From: Stenotrophomonas maltophilia
GTDB taxonomy: Bacteria; Pseudomonadota; Gammaproteobacteria; Xanthomonadales; Xanthomonadaceae
Direction of reading: 5' to 3'
DNA: 64,000 nucleotides
Assembly: GCF_002205165.1 (NCBI RefSeq)
Contig: NZ_NIVS01000022.1
Span: 91,129 to 155,128, forward strand
A program made the translations under genes and the position numbers. Below are positions 1 to 8,432 of the stretch, piece after piece (position 1 is the first letter of the stretch; every line of letters starts with the position of its first letter). The notes under the pieces were generated by a model. That model ran no database searches and was not told the origin of the DNA. It saw only the letters and a list, made by a program, of their open reading frames with translations.

Positions 1-62
1 ATGATCCGTGCCCGTGCGGCAGCGGCAAGAAGTACAAGCACTGCCATGGTCAGCTGAGCTGA
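1..62 (+). CDS. secA: Preprotein translocase SecA, C-terminal end (partial)
   Basis: Only the last 19 codons are in the window; the gene enters from the left edge and stops at 60-62. The tail reads DPCPCGSGKKYKHCHGQLS, the zinc-binding SEC-C motif (CxCx8CH) that ends SecA ATPases and contacts SecB and ribosomes. The motif also ends a few unrelated proteins, so SecA is inferred from the tail and its last-residue position. A strong terminator follows at once, so this is the end of the transcription unit. SecA upstream of mutT is a common arrangement in gamma-proteobacteria. Confidence 0.85.
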   Translation, partial: DPCPCGSGKKYKHCHGQLS

Positions 63-110
63 TCGGTTGATTGGCTGATCGACGGATCGGCTGATTGGAA
101 GTGCTGAAGA

Positions 111-137
111 AGCCCCGCCTTGTGCGGGGCTTTTTTT
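111..137 (+). terminator. Intrinsic terminator after secA
   Basis: Perfect 8-bp stem AGCCCCGC/GCGGGGCT with a 5-nt loop, followed directly by a run of T residues (131-137). It lies 49 bases after the secA stop codon. Confidence 0.9.
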
Positions 138-181
138 GTGGTTCTTCGCCAACGGCGCGGCGCTTCGAATGTTCATGGCGT

Positions 182-289
182 GAGGCGACCGGGCAGCCCC
201 GTCCAGGACGCGCCGTAAATACATCCTTGTAGGCTCGACACCCGCATCCATGCGGGTGACGGTCCTTCCCGGAGCAGCCCGGTCGCCTC
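182..289. repeat. Intergenic palindromic element with 28-bp imperfect terminal inverted repeats
   Basis: The arms at 182-209 and 262-289 are inverted copies of each other with about 5 mismatches in 28; the outer 13 bases (GAGGCGACCGGGC and its complement) match perfectly. A second hairpin, CCCGCAT-CC-ATGCGGG, sits at 241-256 inside. This resembles non-coding palindromic repeats seen in many Xanthomonadaceae intergenic regions (recollection, not checked). It fills most of the gene-free stretch 63-420; nothing else was recognised at 290-420 beyond the immediate upstream region of mutT. Confidence 0.5.
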
Positions 290-420
290 GTGACAGCAGG
301 CTGCGGGGCCCTCACGCTCGCGGCAGACGCGATCGGAGACACACCACGGTCCGCACTGCGCCTCCACAACTACCGGCAGGGGCATTGCGTCACCCGGCCC
401 GGTTTGGGCATCCTCCGGGT

Positions 421-1380
421 ATGTCATCTCCCCTTCGTTCGATCCATGTCGTGGCCGGCGTCATCACCGATGCCCGTGGCCGCATTCTGCTCAACCGTCG
501 CACCGAGAACCGCGATATGGCCGGCCTGTGGGAATTCCCGGGCGGCAAGCGCGAGCCCGGCGAGACCTCCGAGCAGGCGCTGGTGCGCGAGCTGCGCGAG
601 GAGCTGGGGATCGAGGCGGAGGTCGGTGAGTGGATCATGGACGTGCCGCAGATCTATCCGGACAAGCGGCTGCGCCTCGAGGTCCGCCGGATCCAGAGCT
701 GGAAGGGCTCGCCGCGCGGTCGCGAGGGGCAGGCGATCACCTGGGTGGCGCCGGACAAGCTGCACCGCTATTCGATGCCGCCGGCCGATCTGCCGGTGGT
801 GGCAGCGCTGCGGCAGCCGGACCGGTATCTGATCACGCCGGAGCCGGAGGGCGAGGAGGACAGCGTCCACCAGGCCTGGCTGGGGCGCCTGGCGCAGGCG
901 CTGGAGAGTGGTGTGCGCCGGGTGCAGCTGCGCACGCCGTCCAGCCCGGCGCGGGTGGCGCTGGCCGAGCGGGTGATCCAGCAGCACGGGCCGCGGACGC
1001 AGTGGTTGGTGAACCGCGATATCGACCTGGCCGGACGGTTGGGCGTGGGGGTGCATCTGGGCAGTGAGCAGCTGCTGGCGCTGGGCGAGCGGCCGTTGCC
1101 GGCTGGCCAGCTGGTGGCGGCGTCCTGCCACGATCTGACGCAGCTGCAGGCGGCGCAGCGGCTGGGCTGTGACTTCGCGGTGCTGGGGCCGGTGCAGGCC
1201 ACCGACAGCCATCCAGGGGCGGTGCCGCTGGGTTGGGACGCGTTCGAAGCGCTGCGCGAGCAGGTGTCGCTGCCGCTGTATGCGCTGGGCGGGTTGGGCC
1301 CTGGTGATATCGAGCAGGCACGTCGCCACGGGGCGCAGGGCATCGCCGCGATCCGGTCGCTGTGGCCGGCTACAACGTGA
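421..1380 (+). CDS. mutT: MutT-type Nudix hydrolase fused to a ThiE-like domain
   Basis: 319 residues. The N-terminal half is an 8-oxo-dGTP diphosphatase of the MutT family, which removes oxidised guanine nucleotides from the DNA precursor pool. The Nudix box (G-x5-E-x7-RELREELGI) is intact at residues 42-64. From about residue 150 the protein continues as a thiamine-phosphate-synthase-like TIM barrel (for example LAGRLGVGVHLGSEQLLAL and YALGGLGPGDIEQA). This two-domain form of MutT is common in pseudomonads and xanthomonads; the role of the second domain is unsettled. The frame is open upstream to 250, but ATG 421 starts exactly where MutT homology begins. The 3' end overlaps the convergent gene at 1370-1936 by 11 bases. 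Confidence 0.88.
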   Translation: MSSPLRSIHVVAGVITDARGRILLNRRTENRDMAGLWEFPGGKREPGETSEQALVRELREELGIEAEVGEWIMDVPQIYPDKRLRLEVRRIQSWKGSPRGREGQAITWVAPDKLHRYSMPPADLPVVAALRQPDRYLITPEPEGEEDSVHQAWLGRLAQALESGVRRVQLRTPSSPARVALAERVIQQHGPRTQWLVNRDIDLAGRLGVGVHLGSEQLLALGERPLPAGQLVAASCHDLTQLQAAQRLGCDFAVLGPVQATDSHPGAVPLGWDAFEALREQVSLPLYALGGLGPGDIEQARRHGAQGIAAIRSLWPATT

Positions 1381-1936
1381 TCCAGAAGCAGCCGTACTGA
1401 CGGCGCAGGCCGAACACCGTGCGTGCGGGGGTGGCGGTGCTGCCCAGGGTCTGCTCGATGCGCAGGCCGACCGGACGCGGACGTGCCGGTGCCTGGGGTG
1501 CGTCCCCGGCGGCAAGCGCAGGGTCCAGCGGTGCCGGAGCGCTTTCCGGATAGATCGGCGCGATGTCGATCAGGGGGCGCTGCACCACCGATTCCAGCCG
1601 CCCGATGATGTGGTTCGCGGTGGCGTTGGAGACATTGCTCCAGAGGTAGATCGAGGACAGCCGGTTGACGTCCTGCGCGCTGACCGCGTCGCGGATCTGC
1701 CCGGTCAGTTCACTGAGCCGGCGCGCACAGCCGGCGCGATAGATACCGGTGTTGCCGACGCTCGCCGTGCGCGGGGGCACGCGGGAGGTGGCGCCCAGGG
1801 CCTCGCAGCGGCGGTCGGTGAAGACGGTTTCGCCGTGAGCGTTGGTGCAGCGGTTCACGCGCTGCGGCGCCTGCGCCAGGGCAGGCGGCGAGGGCAGGCA
1901 CAGCGCACACAGCAGGAGCCACACGAGCGGTTTCAT
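1370..1936 (-). CDS. Putative secreted protein with DUF4124-like N-terminus
   Basis: 188 residues. Residues 1-22 are a clear signal peptide (Lys, hydrophobic run, ALAQA cleavage), so the protein is probably periplasmic. The segment after it, with VNRCTNAHGETVFTDRRCEA, looks like the DUF4124 module (Cys-x-N/D-x-x-G-x-x-x-F/Y-x-D-x-x-C) often seen in xanthomonad envelope proteins. The remainder is not recognised and is proline/alanine rich near residues 135-155. Cysteines at the N-terminal module and near the C-terminus could form disulfides. The role is unknown. Confidence 0.7.
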   Translation of the reverse strand: MKPLVWLLLCALCLPSPPALAQAPQRVNRCTNAHGETVFTDRRCEALGATSRVPPRTASVGNTGIYRAGCARRLSELTGQIRDAVSAQDVNRLSSIYLWSNVSNATANHIIGRLESVVQRPLIDIAPIYPESAPAPLDPALAAGDAPQAPARPRPVGLRIEQTLGSTATPARTVFGLRRQYGCFWITL

Positions 1937-1986
1937 CGCAGCAGCGTAGCGGCGCTGGCGTTATCTGCAAGCGATGCGTGGCGGCC

Positions 1987-2814
1987 TCAGCTGCGCAGCA
2001 GTTTCAGCACCTGGGTGGTCGGCTTGGCCAGGTTGAGCGTGTAGAAGTGCAGGCCCGGCGCACCGCCAGCGACCAGGCGTTCGCACAGGCTGGCCACGAC
2101 CTCGGCACCGAATGCGCGCACCGATTCGGCATCGTCGCCGTAGGCCTGCATGCGTTTGCCGATCCAGCGCGGAATCTCGGCGCCGCACTGTTCGGAGAAG
2201 CGGCGCAGCTGGCTGAAATTGGAGATGGGCATGATGCCCGGCACGATCGGTACGGTGACGCCCAGCTTGCGCACAGCATCGACGAAGTGGAAGTAGGCGT
2301 CGGCGTTGAAGAAGTACTGCGTGATCGCCGCATCGGCGCCGGCGTCGATCTTGGTCTTGAAGTGCTTCAGGTCCAGCAGCGCGTCGTTGGCCTGCGGGTG
2401 GGTCTCCGGATACGCTCCCACTTCGATGCGGAACGCATCGCCATGCTCGGCGCGGATGAAGCTGATCAGTTCGGAGGCATAGCGCAGGTCACCGGGGTGG
2501 CCCATGCCGGAGGGCAGGTCACCGCGCAGGGCGACGATCCGCCGGCAGCCGATCGCGCGGTACAGCTTGAGCAGCTCGCGGATCTCCTCGCGGCTGCCAC
2601 CGACGCAGGACAGGTGCGGGGCCGCGTCGAAGCCATGGTGCTGTTTGAGGTGGCGCACGGTCTCGGAGGTGTAGCTGAGCGTGGAGCCACCGGCGCCGAA
2701 CGTACAGGACACATACTCCGGCGCGAACACCTTCAGCTTGGCCGCGGTCCGGTCCAGCTGGGCACGCTGCTCGTCGGTCTTGGGCGGATAGAACTCGAAG
2801 CTGATGGCGGTCAT
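1987..2814 (-). CDS. metF: 5,10-methylenetetrahydrofolate reductase
   Basis: 275 residues, close to the usual MetF length. It reduces methylenetetrahydrofolate to 5-methyltetrahydrofolate, the methyl donor for methionine synthesis. Family signatures are present: the start TAISFEFYPPKTDEQ, TFGAGGS, the FAD-binding segment ALRGDLPSG, and YFFNADAYFHFVD. The frame is open to a TTG at 2844, but ATG 2814 gives the standard MetF N-terminus. Upstream, at 2849-2872, is a palindrome resembling one before metK, which suggests shared control of the methyl cycle. The gene is transcribed away from the epimerase at 2940. Confidence 0.95.
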   Translation of the reverse strand: MTAISFEFYPPKTDEQRAQLDRTAAKLKVFAPEYVSCTFGAGGSTLSYTSETVRHLKQHHGFDAAPHLSCVGGSREEIRELLKLYRAIGCRRIVALRGDLPSGMGHPGDLRYASELISFIRAEHGDAFRIEVGAYPETHPQANDALLDLKHFKTKIDAGADAAITQYFFNADAYFHFVDAVRKLGVTVPIVPGIMPISNFSQLRRFSEQCGAEIPRWIGKRMQAYGDDAESVRAFGAEVVASLCERLVAGGAPGLHFYTLNLAKPTTQVLKLLRS

Positions 2815-2848
2815 GGGCGGGGCGCGTCGGCGGATGTGGATCAATCAT

Positions 2849-2872
2849 ATCTCTTCATCGCGATGAATGTTA
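2849..2872. promoter_or_regulatory. Candidate operator upstream of metF
   Basis: The 24-base block is centred on a perfect 14-bp palindrome TTCATCGCGATGAA (2854-2867), with the flanks partly symmetric. It shares the pattern ATCnnTTnATnn and its complement with the block before metK (18443-18466). Both lie 11 to 35 bases upstream of the start codon. An ArsR-family SAH-responsive repressor (SahR) is a plausible reader in Proteobacteria; that identity is inference. The half-site order does not fit MetR (TGAA-N5-TTCA) or MetJ (AGACGTCT). Confidence 0.45.
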
Positions 2873-2939
2873 AGTATGTGGCATGCGGTCTGCACATCGC
2901 GCCGCCTACACTGTCCGTGATTTCAACGGAGCACCCGCC

Positions 2940-3830
2940 ATGCAGATTCTCGTCACCGGTGGCACCGGCTTCATCGGCAGCCGCCTGCGCACGCGCCTGC
3001 TGGCCGAGGGCCACGATCCCATCGTCCTGACCCGCCGGCCGGGCCGGAACCCACAGCCCGGCGTACGCAGCGTTGCCGCGCTGGACGAGGTCGGCCCCGT
3101 CCAGGCGGTGGTCAACCTGGCGGGCGAGCCGCTCATGGAGGGCCGCTGGACGGATGAGCGCAAGCAGGCCCTGCGCGACTCCCGGATCGGCACTACACAG
3201 GCACTGCTCGCCTGGATGGCCGCGCTGCCCGAACGGCCGCGGGTGCTGGTGTCCGGCTCGGCGATCGGCTGGTATGGCCCGCGCGACAGCGCGCCATTGG
3301 ACGAGACCGCCTCGCCCGGCCATGACTTCGCGGCGATGCTGTGCCGTCACTGGGAAGCCGAAGCGTTCAAGGCCGAGGCGCTTGGCGTGCGCACCTGTGT
3401 GCTGCGGACCGGGATCGTGCTCGAACGCGGGGGTGGGGCACTGCAGAAGATGCTGCCGCCGTTCCGGATGGGGCTCGGTGGCCCGATGGGCGATGGCCGG
3501 CAGTGGATGAGCTGGATCCATCGCGAGGACCTGGTCGGCATGATTCTGTGGCTGCTCACTCGCGATCAGGCACGCGGCGCCTACAACGGCACGGCGCCCG
3601 GCACGGTCACCAACCGCACCTTCGCCACCACGCTGGGCGAGGTGCTGCACCGCCCAGCGCGGCTGACGACCCCGGCCTTCGCGCTGAAGCTGGGCTTCGG
3701 GGAAATGAGCGGGCTGCTGCTGACCGGGCAGAACGTGCAGCCGGCGCACGCATTGGCCGAGGGGTTTGTCTTCCAGTATCCGTCGCTGGAAGCGGCCTTG
3801 CAGGCCATCGTGGGCGCGCCGGATCGCTGA
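2940..3830 (+). CDS. TIGR01777-family NAD(P)-dependent epimerase-like protein (YfcH type)
   Basis: 296 residues, starting at ATG 2940, which places the Rossmann motif GGTGFIGSRL at residues 7-16. SGSAIGWYG and LRTGIVLERGGGALQKML are characteristic of the TIGR01777/YfcH (SulA-like) subgroup of short-chain dehydrogenases. The family is widespread but its substrate is not established. The C-terminal region contains the DUF1731 segment near residues 240-290. It is divergent from metF with about 125 bases between the starts. Confidence 0.85.
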   Translation: MQILVTGGTGFIGSRLRTRLLAEGHDPIVLTRRPGRNPQPGVRSVAALDEVGPVQAVVNLAGEPLMEGRWTDERKQALRDSRIGTTQALLAWMAALPERPRVLVSGSAIGWYGPRDSAPLDETASPGHDFAAMLCRHWEAEAFKAEALGVRTCVLRTGIVLERGGGALQKMLPPFRMGLGGPMGDGRQWMSWIHREDLVGMILWLLTRDQARGAYNGTAPGTVTNRTFATTLGEVLHRPARLTTPAFALKLGFGEMSGLLLTGQNVQPAHALAEGFVFQYPSLEAALQAIVGAPDR

Positions 3831-3951
3831 GGCGCCGATGTTCATCCGCCGCTGCCGACCGCTCATCGCCGGTCTGCGGCCGCTGCTCATGTAATTGCCC
3901 CTGCCGCCTCGCCCCGCGCCACGCTCCATGCTCACCCAGCAGGAGTCAGCC

Positions 3952-4872
3952 ATGTCGATCGCCCGTCCCCGCCGCATCTACTCCATCGCCCCGTTGGCTG
4001 CGCTCGCGCTGACCGCATGGGCCACCTTGGTCAGCCCCTCCCACGCGGCCACCGGGCAGTTCCAGGATCTGCAGGTCGAGGTGATCGGCAGCGGCCGGCC
4101 GGTGCTGATGATCCCGGGCCTCAACAGCGGTGCCGACGTCTGGCGCGAGACCTGCGCCGCGCTGCAGCCGCAGGTGCAATGCCACCTGATCCAGCTGCCG
4201 GGCTTCGCCGGTGCGCCCGCTGTGGCCAACGATGATTTCCTCAGCGCCATGCGTGACCGGCTGCTGGCCTACAGCGTGGACCGCAAGCTGGATCATCCGG
4301 CCGTGATCGGCCACAGCCTCGGTGGGGTGCTGGCGCTGCAGATGGCGATCGCGGCGCCGCAGAAAATCGGCCCACTGGTGATCGTCGATGCCCTGCCGTA
4401 CTTCGGTGCCGTCCGGAATCCGGACGCGACGCCGGCCACGCTCAAGCCGATGGCCGAGCAGATGCGGGCGGGCATGCTCGCCGCCAACGCCAGCCAGTAC
4501 GCGGCGCAGACGGATGCGGCCGTCGCCAACATGGTGCAGGCCGCTGAGCATGTGGCGACCTTGAAGCAGTGGGGACGCGACAGTGACCGTGCCACCACCG
4601 CCAGCGCGATGTACTCGATGACGATGACCGACCTGCGCCAGCCGATCGCCGGCATCACCACGCCGGTGCTGGTGCTGGGCGCGTGGGCCGCCTACCAGCC
4701 CTTCGGTGAGACCGAAGCCAGCACGCGGCAGCTGTTCGCGACGCAGTACGCCGCGCTGCCCGGCGTACGGATCGAGATGAGCCGCGCCGGCTACCACTTC
4801 CTGATGTGGGATGATCCGCGCTGGCTGCAGACGCAGATCCGGGAGTTCCTCGATCTGCCTGTGGCGAAATGA
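3952..4872 (+). CDS. Secreted alpha/beta hydrolase
   Basis: 306 residues. ATG 3952 has an AGGAG ribosome binding site seven bases upstream. A signal peptide ends near residue 32 (SHA-AT), predicting periplasmic export. The hydrolase fold shows MIPGLNSG (oxyanion region) and the nucleophile elbow GHSLGG with Ser122; the C-terminal YHFLMWDDP supplies the likely catalytic His. The substrate is unknown. Its stop codon overlaps the start of the sensor kinase gene (ATGA at 4869-4872), so hydrolase, kinase and regulator form one translationally coupled operon. Confidence 0.85.
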   Translation: MSIARPRRIYSIAPLAALALTAWATLVSPSHAATGQFQDLQVEVIGSGRPVLMIPGLNSGADVWRETCAALQPQVQCHLIQLPGFAGAPAVANDDFLSAMRDRLLAYSVDRKLDHPAVIGHSLGGVLALQMAIAAPQKIGPLVIVDALPYFGAVRNPDATPATLKPMAEQMRAGMLAANASQYAAQTDAAVANMVQAAEHVATLKQWGRDSDRATTASAMYSMTMTDLRQPIAGITTPVLVLGAWAAYQPFGETEASTRQLFATQYAALPGVRIEMSRAGYHFLMWDDPRWLQTQIREFLDLPVAK

Positions 4873-5963
4873 TCGATAGCGGCGTGGAGACGATGAGCGA
4901 GAAGCGGAGAGCACGCGATACCGGTTTCTGGTGGGCAAATGCTGGTCTATGGTCCGGCTACCTGGGCTTAAACCTGGGCATGGGCATCGCCTACCGGGGC
5001 AACTGGTCGGGCGGGACGCTGATCTATGTGACGGTCGCGGTTGGCCTATTCGTCGGCAGTGCATCGATACGCAGCTGGGCACTTCGGCATGCATGGCTGC
5101 AGCGTGATCTGCTCGGGTTGACGTGGCGGATGGCGCTGGCGGTGGTAATCGTCGCTGCCGCCATCCAGCTTTTCACCGCCGCAGTGCTGCTCCCCGCGCT
5201 TGCGTGGGATTGGGTGGCATTGCCGGGCCAGCGCGCCTCTTACAGGCCGATCGACACGTTCAACTATTGGCTCAGCACCGCCATCGTGCTGAGCGTGTGG
5301 TGCGCGCTGTGGACCGGCCGCCGCGCACTGCAGCGTGCGCGGCACAGCGAGATGGCGCAGCTGCGCGCCGAAGCGCAGCGGGCGACGCTGGAGCACCAGG
5401 CACTGCGCGCGCGGCTCAATCCCCACTTCGTGTTCAATGCCCTCAACAACCTGCGTGCGCTGATCAATGAAGACCCGGTGCGTGCACGCGACATGGTCAC
5501 CCATCTGTCCAGCACGCTGCGCCACGCACTGGTGCACACAGATGGCGATTGGGTCACCGTGGCCGAGGAGTGGCGCGTGGTGCAGGACTACCTGGCGGTG
5601 GAGGCGATCCACTACGAAGACCGCCTGCGGGTGCAGGCCGACATCGATCCGGCCGCGATGTCCGCACGGCTGCCACCGATGGCGCTGCAGCTGCTGGTGG
5701 AAAACGCCATCAAGCACGGTATCGCGGTGCACCCGGGCGGCGGCGAGCTGACGATCCGTGTGCAGCTCGATGGCGGCTGGCTGCGGGTGGAGGTGGACAA
5801 TCCCGCCCCGCACGACGCCAGCCGCCCAGGCCATGGCATCGGGTTGGCCTATCTGCGCGCGCAGCTTGGCATTGACGCGGCATCATCATCCATTGGCCGG
5901 GGCACCTTCATGCTGGAACGTCACGGCGAGCGCATGCGGGCCCGGTTGGAGGTGCAGCAATGA
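4869..5963 (+). CDS. LytS/YehU-type sensor histidine kinase
   Basis: 364 residues. Several hydrophobic segments in residues 25-150 form a membrane input region with no obvious periplasmic sensor domain. The His_kinase (PF06580) motif ARLNPHFVFNALNNLR carries the phospho-accepting His186; the ATP-binding region shows LLVENAIKHGI and a G-rich loop. ATG 4869 overlaps the hydrolase stop; an internal ATG at 4893 is a possible alternative start. It overlaps its regulator gene by four bases and is presumably its dedicated partner. Confidence 0.9.
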   Translation: MIDSGVETMSEKRRARDTGFWWANAGLWSGYLGLNLGMGIAYRGNWSGGTLIYVTVAVGLFVGSASIRSWALRHAWLQRDLLGLTWRMALAVVIVAAAIQLFTAAVLLPALAWDWVALPGQRASYRPIDTFNYWLSTAIVLSVWCALWTGRRALQRARHSEMAQLRAEAQRATLEHQALRARLNPHFVFNALNNLRALINEDPVRARDMVTHLSSTLRHALVHTDGDWVTVAEEWRVVQDYLAVEAIHYEDRLRVQADIDPAAMSARLPPMALQLLVENAIKHGIAVHPGGGELTIRVQLDGGWLRVEVDNPAPHDASRPGHGIGLAYLRAQLGIDAASSSIGRGTFMLERHGERMRARLEVQQ

Positions 5964-6700
5964 GCGCTTCATTGCGCGTGTTGATCGTGGATGACGCGCG
6001 GCTGGCGCGTCGCGAGCTGCGCACTCTGTTGGCGGCGATCCCGTGGGTGGAATGTGTCGGTGAGGCGGACGATGTACCGGCGGCCCGCGAGGCGATCCTG
6101 CGCGAGCAGCCCGATCTGGTGCTGCTCGATGTGCAGATGCCCTCAGGCGAGGGCTTCGACGTGCTCGATGGGCTGGAGACCGTACCGATGGTGGTGTTCG
6201 TCACCGCCTACGACCAGTACGCGGTGCGCGCCTTCGAAACCAACGCACTGGACTATCTGGTCAAGCCGGTGGAAGCGGGCCGCCTGCAGGCGGCGCTTGA
6301 ACGCGGCCGCGAGCGCCTCCCGGCACCGGCGGCCCCTGTTGCGATGAACAGCGGCCGCGACTCGCTGGGCGCCGAGGATCAGGTGTTCCTGCGCGATGGC
6401 GAGCGTTGCTGGTTCGTGGCGCTCGGCGAGATCCGCAAGGTCGTCGTCGACGGCAACTACGCACGGTTGTGGTTCCGCGACCAGAACGCGGTGCTGGCGC
6501 GCAGCCTCAGCACGCTGGAGGGACGGCTGTCGCCGGCGCTGTTCTTCCGCGCCAACCGCAACACGTTGGTCAATCTGCGCCGCGTACGTGCGATCGAACC
6601 GTCGCTCGGCGATGGCTACGACCTGACCCTGGATGACGGTAGCCAGGTCGAGGTCTCGCGACGCCAAGCGCGCGAGCTACGTGAGCGGCTGGCGCTGTAG
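5960..6700 (+). CDS. LytR/AlgR-family response regulator
   Basis: 246 residues. The N-terminal receiver domain has the acidic pair D11-D12, phospho-acceptor Asp57 (VLLDVQMP) and the conserved Lys in DYLVKPVEAG. From about residue 135 a LytTR DNA-binding domain follows (GNYARLWF, FFRANRNTLVNLRRVRAI). It overlaps the kinase gene by four bases, so it is the output of the system. The regulator is related to AlgR, but nothing here shows which genes it controls. Confidence 0.92.
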   Translation: MSASLRVLIVDDARLARRELRTLLAAIPWVECVGEADDVPAAREAILREQPDLVLLDVQMPSGEGFDVLDGLETVPMVVFVTAYDQYAVRAFETNALDYLVKPVEAGRLQAALERGRERLPAPAAPVAMNSGRDSLGAEDQVFLRDGERCWFVALGEIRKVVVDGNYARLWFRDQNAVLARSLSTLEGRLSPALFFRANRNTLVNLRRVRAIEPSLGDGYDLTLDDGSQVEVSRRQARELRERLAL

Positions 6701-6754
6701 GGCGCGTGCCGCACGCGTTACTCTGTGTGGGATATCCACCGCCTGATGCTGCCC

Positions 6755-7312
6755 ATGTCCATCGTCCTTACCGCGTTCGCCCGTCCCCGCCTGTTCCCCC
6801 GCGTGCCGCGCGGCAACACCATCCAGGATTGCAGCGCCGAACAGTTCGAACAGCACCTCAACACGCACGCACCGTTCAAGGTGCTGGATGGCTACGCGCC
6901 GTTCTGCAAGCTGCATGTGTACGAGAACTGGACCTCCACGCGCTGCCTGACCGTGCCGATCACCGAGGCCAACCGTCACCAGCTGCGCAGTGGTTATGAA
7001 GCGCGCAACCGCGAGGAGCTGCCGGTGCTGGTGCGCTGGTTCGAAGGCGTCGAATCGCCGCGCGCGAACTACCTGGTGGTGATCCTGTACAGCGCCGAGC
7101 AGCTGGCCAAAGAGGGCTCACCCATCGATGCGGACTGGGGCATCGTCGGCTGCATCTACACCGCCGAGCCGGAGGAAGTGCCGATGGCCCCAATCACCAT
7201 GATGCGCAATGCGCTGGGCGTGGAAGAGGGGGGCTCGGGCGTGCCGCTGGATCGCGAGGCGTATCAGCGCGCCGTGACGTTCTGGGACCGCAACGCCAAC
7301 TGGCGGCCCTGA
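6755..7312 (+). CDS. DUF3228 family protein
   Basis: 185 residues. The sequence around ENWTSTRCLTVPITEANRHQ and DADWGIVGCIYTAEP matches the DUF3228 family as I remember it; no function is known. There is no signal peptide or membrane segment, so it is probably cytoplasmic. An in-frame start at 6725 exists, but ATG 6755 gives the more family-like start (SIVLTAFARPRLFPR). It lies 54 bases after the response regulator and may be read from the same transcript. Confidence 0.7.
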   Translation: MSIVLTAFARPRLFPRVPRGNTIQDCSAEQFEQHLNTHAPFKVLDGYAPFCKLHVYENWTSTRCLTVPITEANRHQLRSGYEARNREELPVLVRWFEGVESPRANYLVVILYSAEQLAKEGSPIDADWGIVGCIYTAEPEEVPMAPITMMRNALGVEEGGSGVPLDREAYQRAVTFWDRNANWRP

Positions 7313-7336
7313 GCGAGCGGGCGGGGAACATCCCGA

Positions 7337-7867
7337 TCAGGCGCCCAGCCGATGCCCCTGCGCGGGATCCGCCGCGACGGTCGGCCCGGCCACGGTCCAC
7401 TCCCACCAAGGGTAGTGATACTCGCGGTCGGTGGCCAACCAGTGCGTTGCACAGTCCACGCAGGTGACGGCATGCGCCTCGCCCCAGCCGTCCTCGGCTT
7501 CCCCCACGGCCTCGATGACCACATGCCCGCGCGTGGCTTCCCGACGCGGATCGAAGAAAGGGTAGTGCGGGTAAAGCGCACACAGGCAGCCGGCCCGGTC
7601 CCGCCAGAAGCGCAGCCGGCGCAGGGCGAACTGCAGGTGATGGTTATTGGCGAACAGGGCGCCACCCAGCGAGATGTGCGCGGTGGCGCGCTCGATCCGT
7701 TCGACCCACGGCGAAAGCGCGTCCAGTTCGGCCGGATCACGGAGCTGGGCGATGGCACAGGCCGCGCTGTAGATGCGGTCAGGCTCTGACGACAGCAGCG
7801 CCTGCAGGTGCTGCGCGCCAGGTCCCTCGGTGGGGGTGGATGGGTCCCGGTTGAAAGGCCACCGCAT
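7337..7867 (-). CDS. Hypothetical protein coupled to ybaK
   Basis: 176 residues, family not recognised. The protein is rich in Trp, His and Cys; CVDCATHW near residue 135 and repeated His residues could bind a metal, but this is only suggestive. There is no signal peptide. The start codon overlaps the ybaK stop (TGATG at 7865-7869), so the two are translationally coupled. The open frame extends further upstream through ybaK but ATG 7867 is the only start consistent with that gene. Confidence 0.65.
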   Translation of the reverse strand: MRWPFNRDPSTPTEGPGAQHLQALLSSEPDRIYSAACAIAQLRDPAELDALSPWVERIERATAHISLGGALFANNHHLQFALRRLRFWRDRAGCLCALYPHYPFFDPRREATRGHVVIEAVGEAEDGWGEAHAVTCVDCATHWLATDREYHYPWWEWTVAGPTVAADPAQGHRLGA

Positions 7868-8340
7868 CACCGGGCCTTTCCGATGGCGGCATGGCATCCG
7901 CCGGTGAGCTGCAGCAGATCGGCCGGTGCCAGCGCCACCTCCAGTCCACGCCGCCCGGCGCTGACGTGCAGCACGGGCAGCGCCCGTGCGCTGGTATCGA
8001 GGAAGGTGCGGTGTTTCTTTTTCTGCCCCAATGGGCTGATGCCGCCGACCAGGTAACCGGTCGCGCGCTGCGCCACCTCGGCGTTGGCCATTTCGCATTT
8101 CCGGCAGCCGGCCGCTGCGGCGAGTGCCTTGAGGTCCAGGGTGCCGCTCACCGGTACGATCGCCACCAGCAGCTCGTGCGTCTCGGTGCTTGCCAGCAGC
8201 GTCTTGAACACCTGCGCCGGATCCAGCCCGAGCTGCTGCACTGCCTCGCCACCGTAGGATTCGGCGGCGGCGTCATGGTGATAGGACAGCACGCTGTGCG
8301 CGATGCCATATTTCTTCAGCAGGTTGATGGCGGGGGTCAT
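7867..8340 (-). CDS. ybaK: Cys-tRNA(Pro)/Cys-tRNA(Cys) deacylase YbaK/EbsC
   Basis: 157 residues, the usual length. YbaK hydrolyses Cys-tRNA(Pro) formed when prolyl-tRNA synthetase mischarges with cysteine. Motifs include MTPAINLLKKYGIAHSVLSY, VFKTLLAS, the conserved Lys region AAAAGCRKCEMA, and GYLVGGISPLGQKKKH, all typical of the family. It is transcribed divergently from the gene at 8433 and leads a two-gene unit. Confidence 0.93.
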   Translation of the reverse strand: MTPAINLLKKYGIAHSVLSYHHDAAAESYGGEAVQQLGLDPAQVFKTLLASTETHELLVAIVPVSGTLDLKALAAAAGCRKCEMANAEVAQRATGYLVGGISPLGQKKKHRTFLDTSARALPVLHVSAGRRGLEVALAPADLLQLTGGCHAAIGKAR

Positions 8341-8432
8341 GGCGGCATCCTAGCGCGGTGCGGACCCGCTGCCTTGACCGAGGCTACTGCGGTCGCTGCG
8401 ATAATGGCGGCGTTCCCGTCTGGAAAGTTCCC

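Noticed and set aside
250..420. Extended N-terminus of the MutT protein
   Set aside because: It is inside a palindromic repeat, Arg/Pro rich and beyond the start of family homology at ATG 421.
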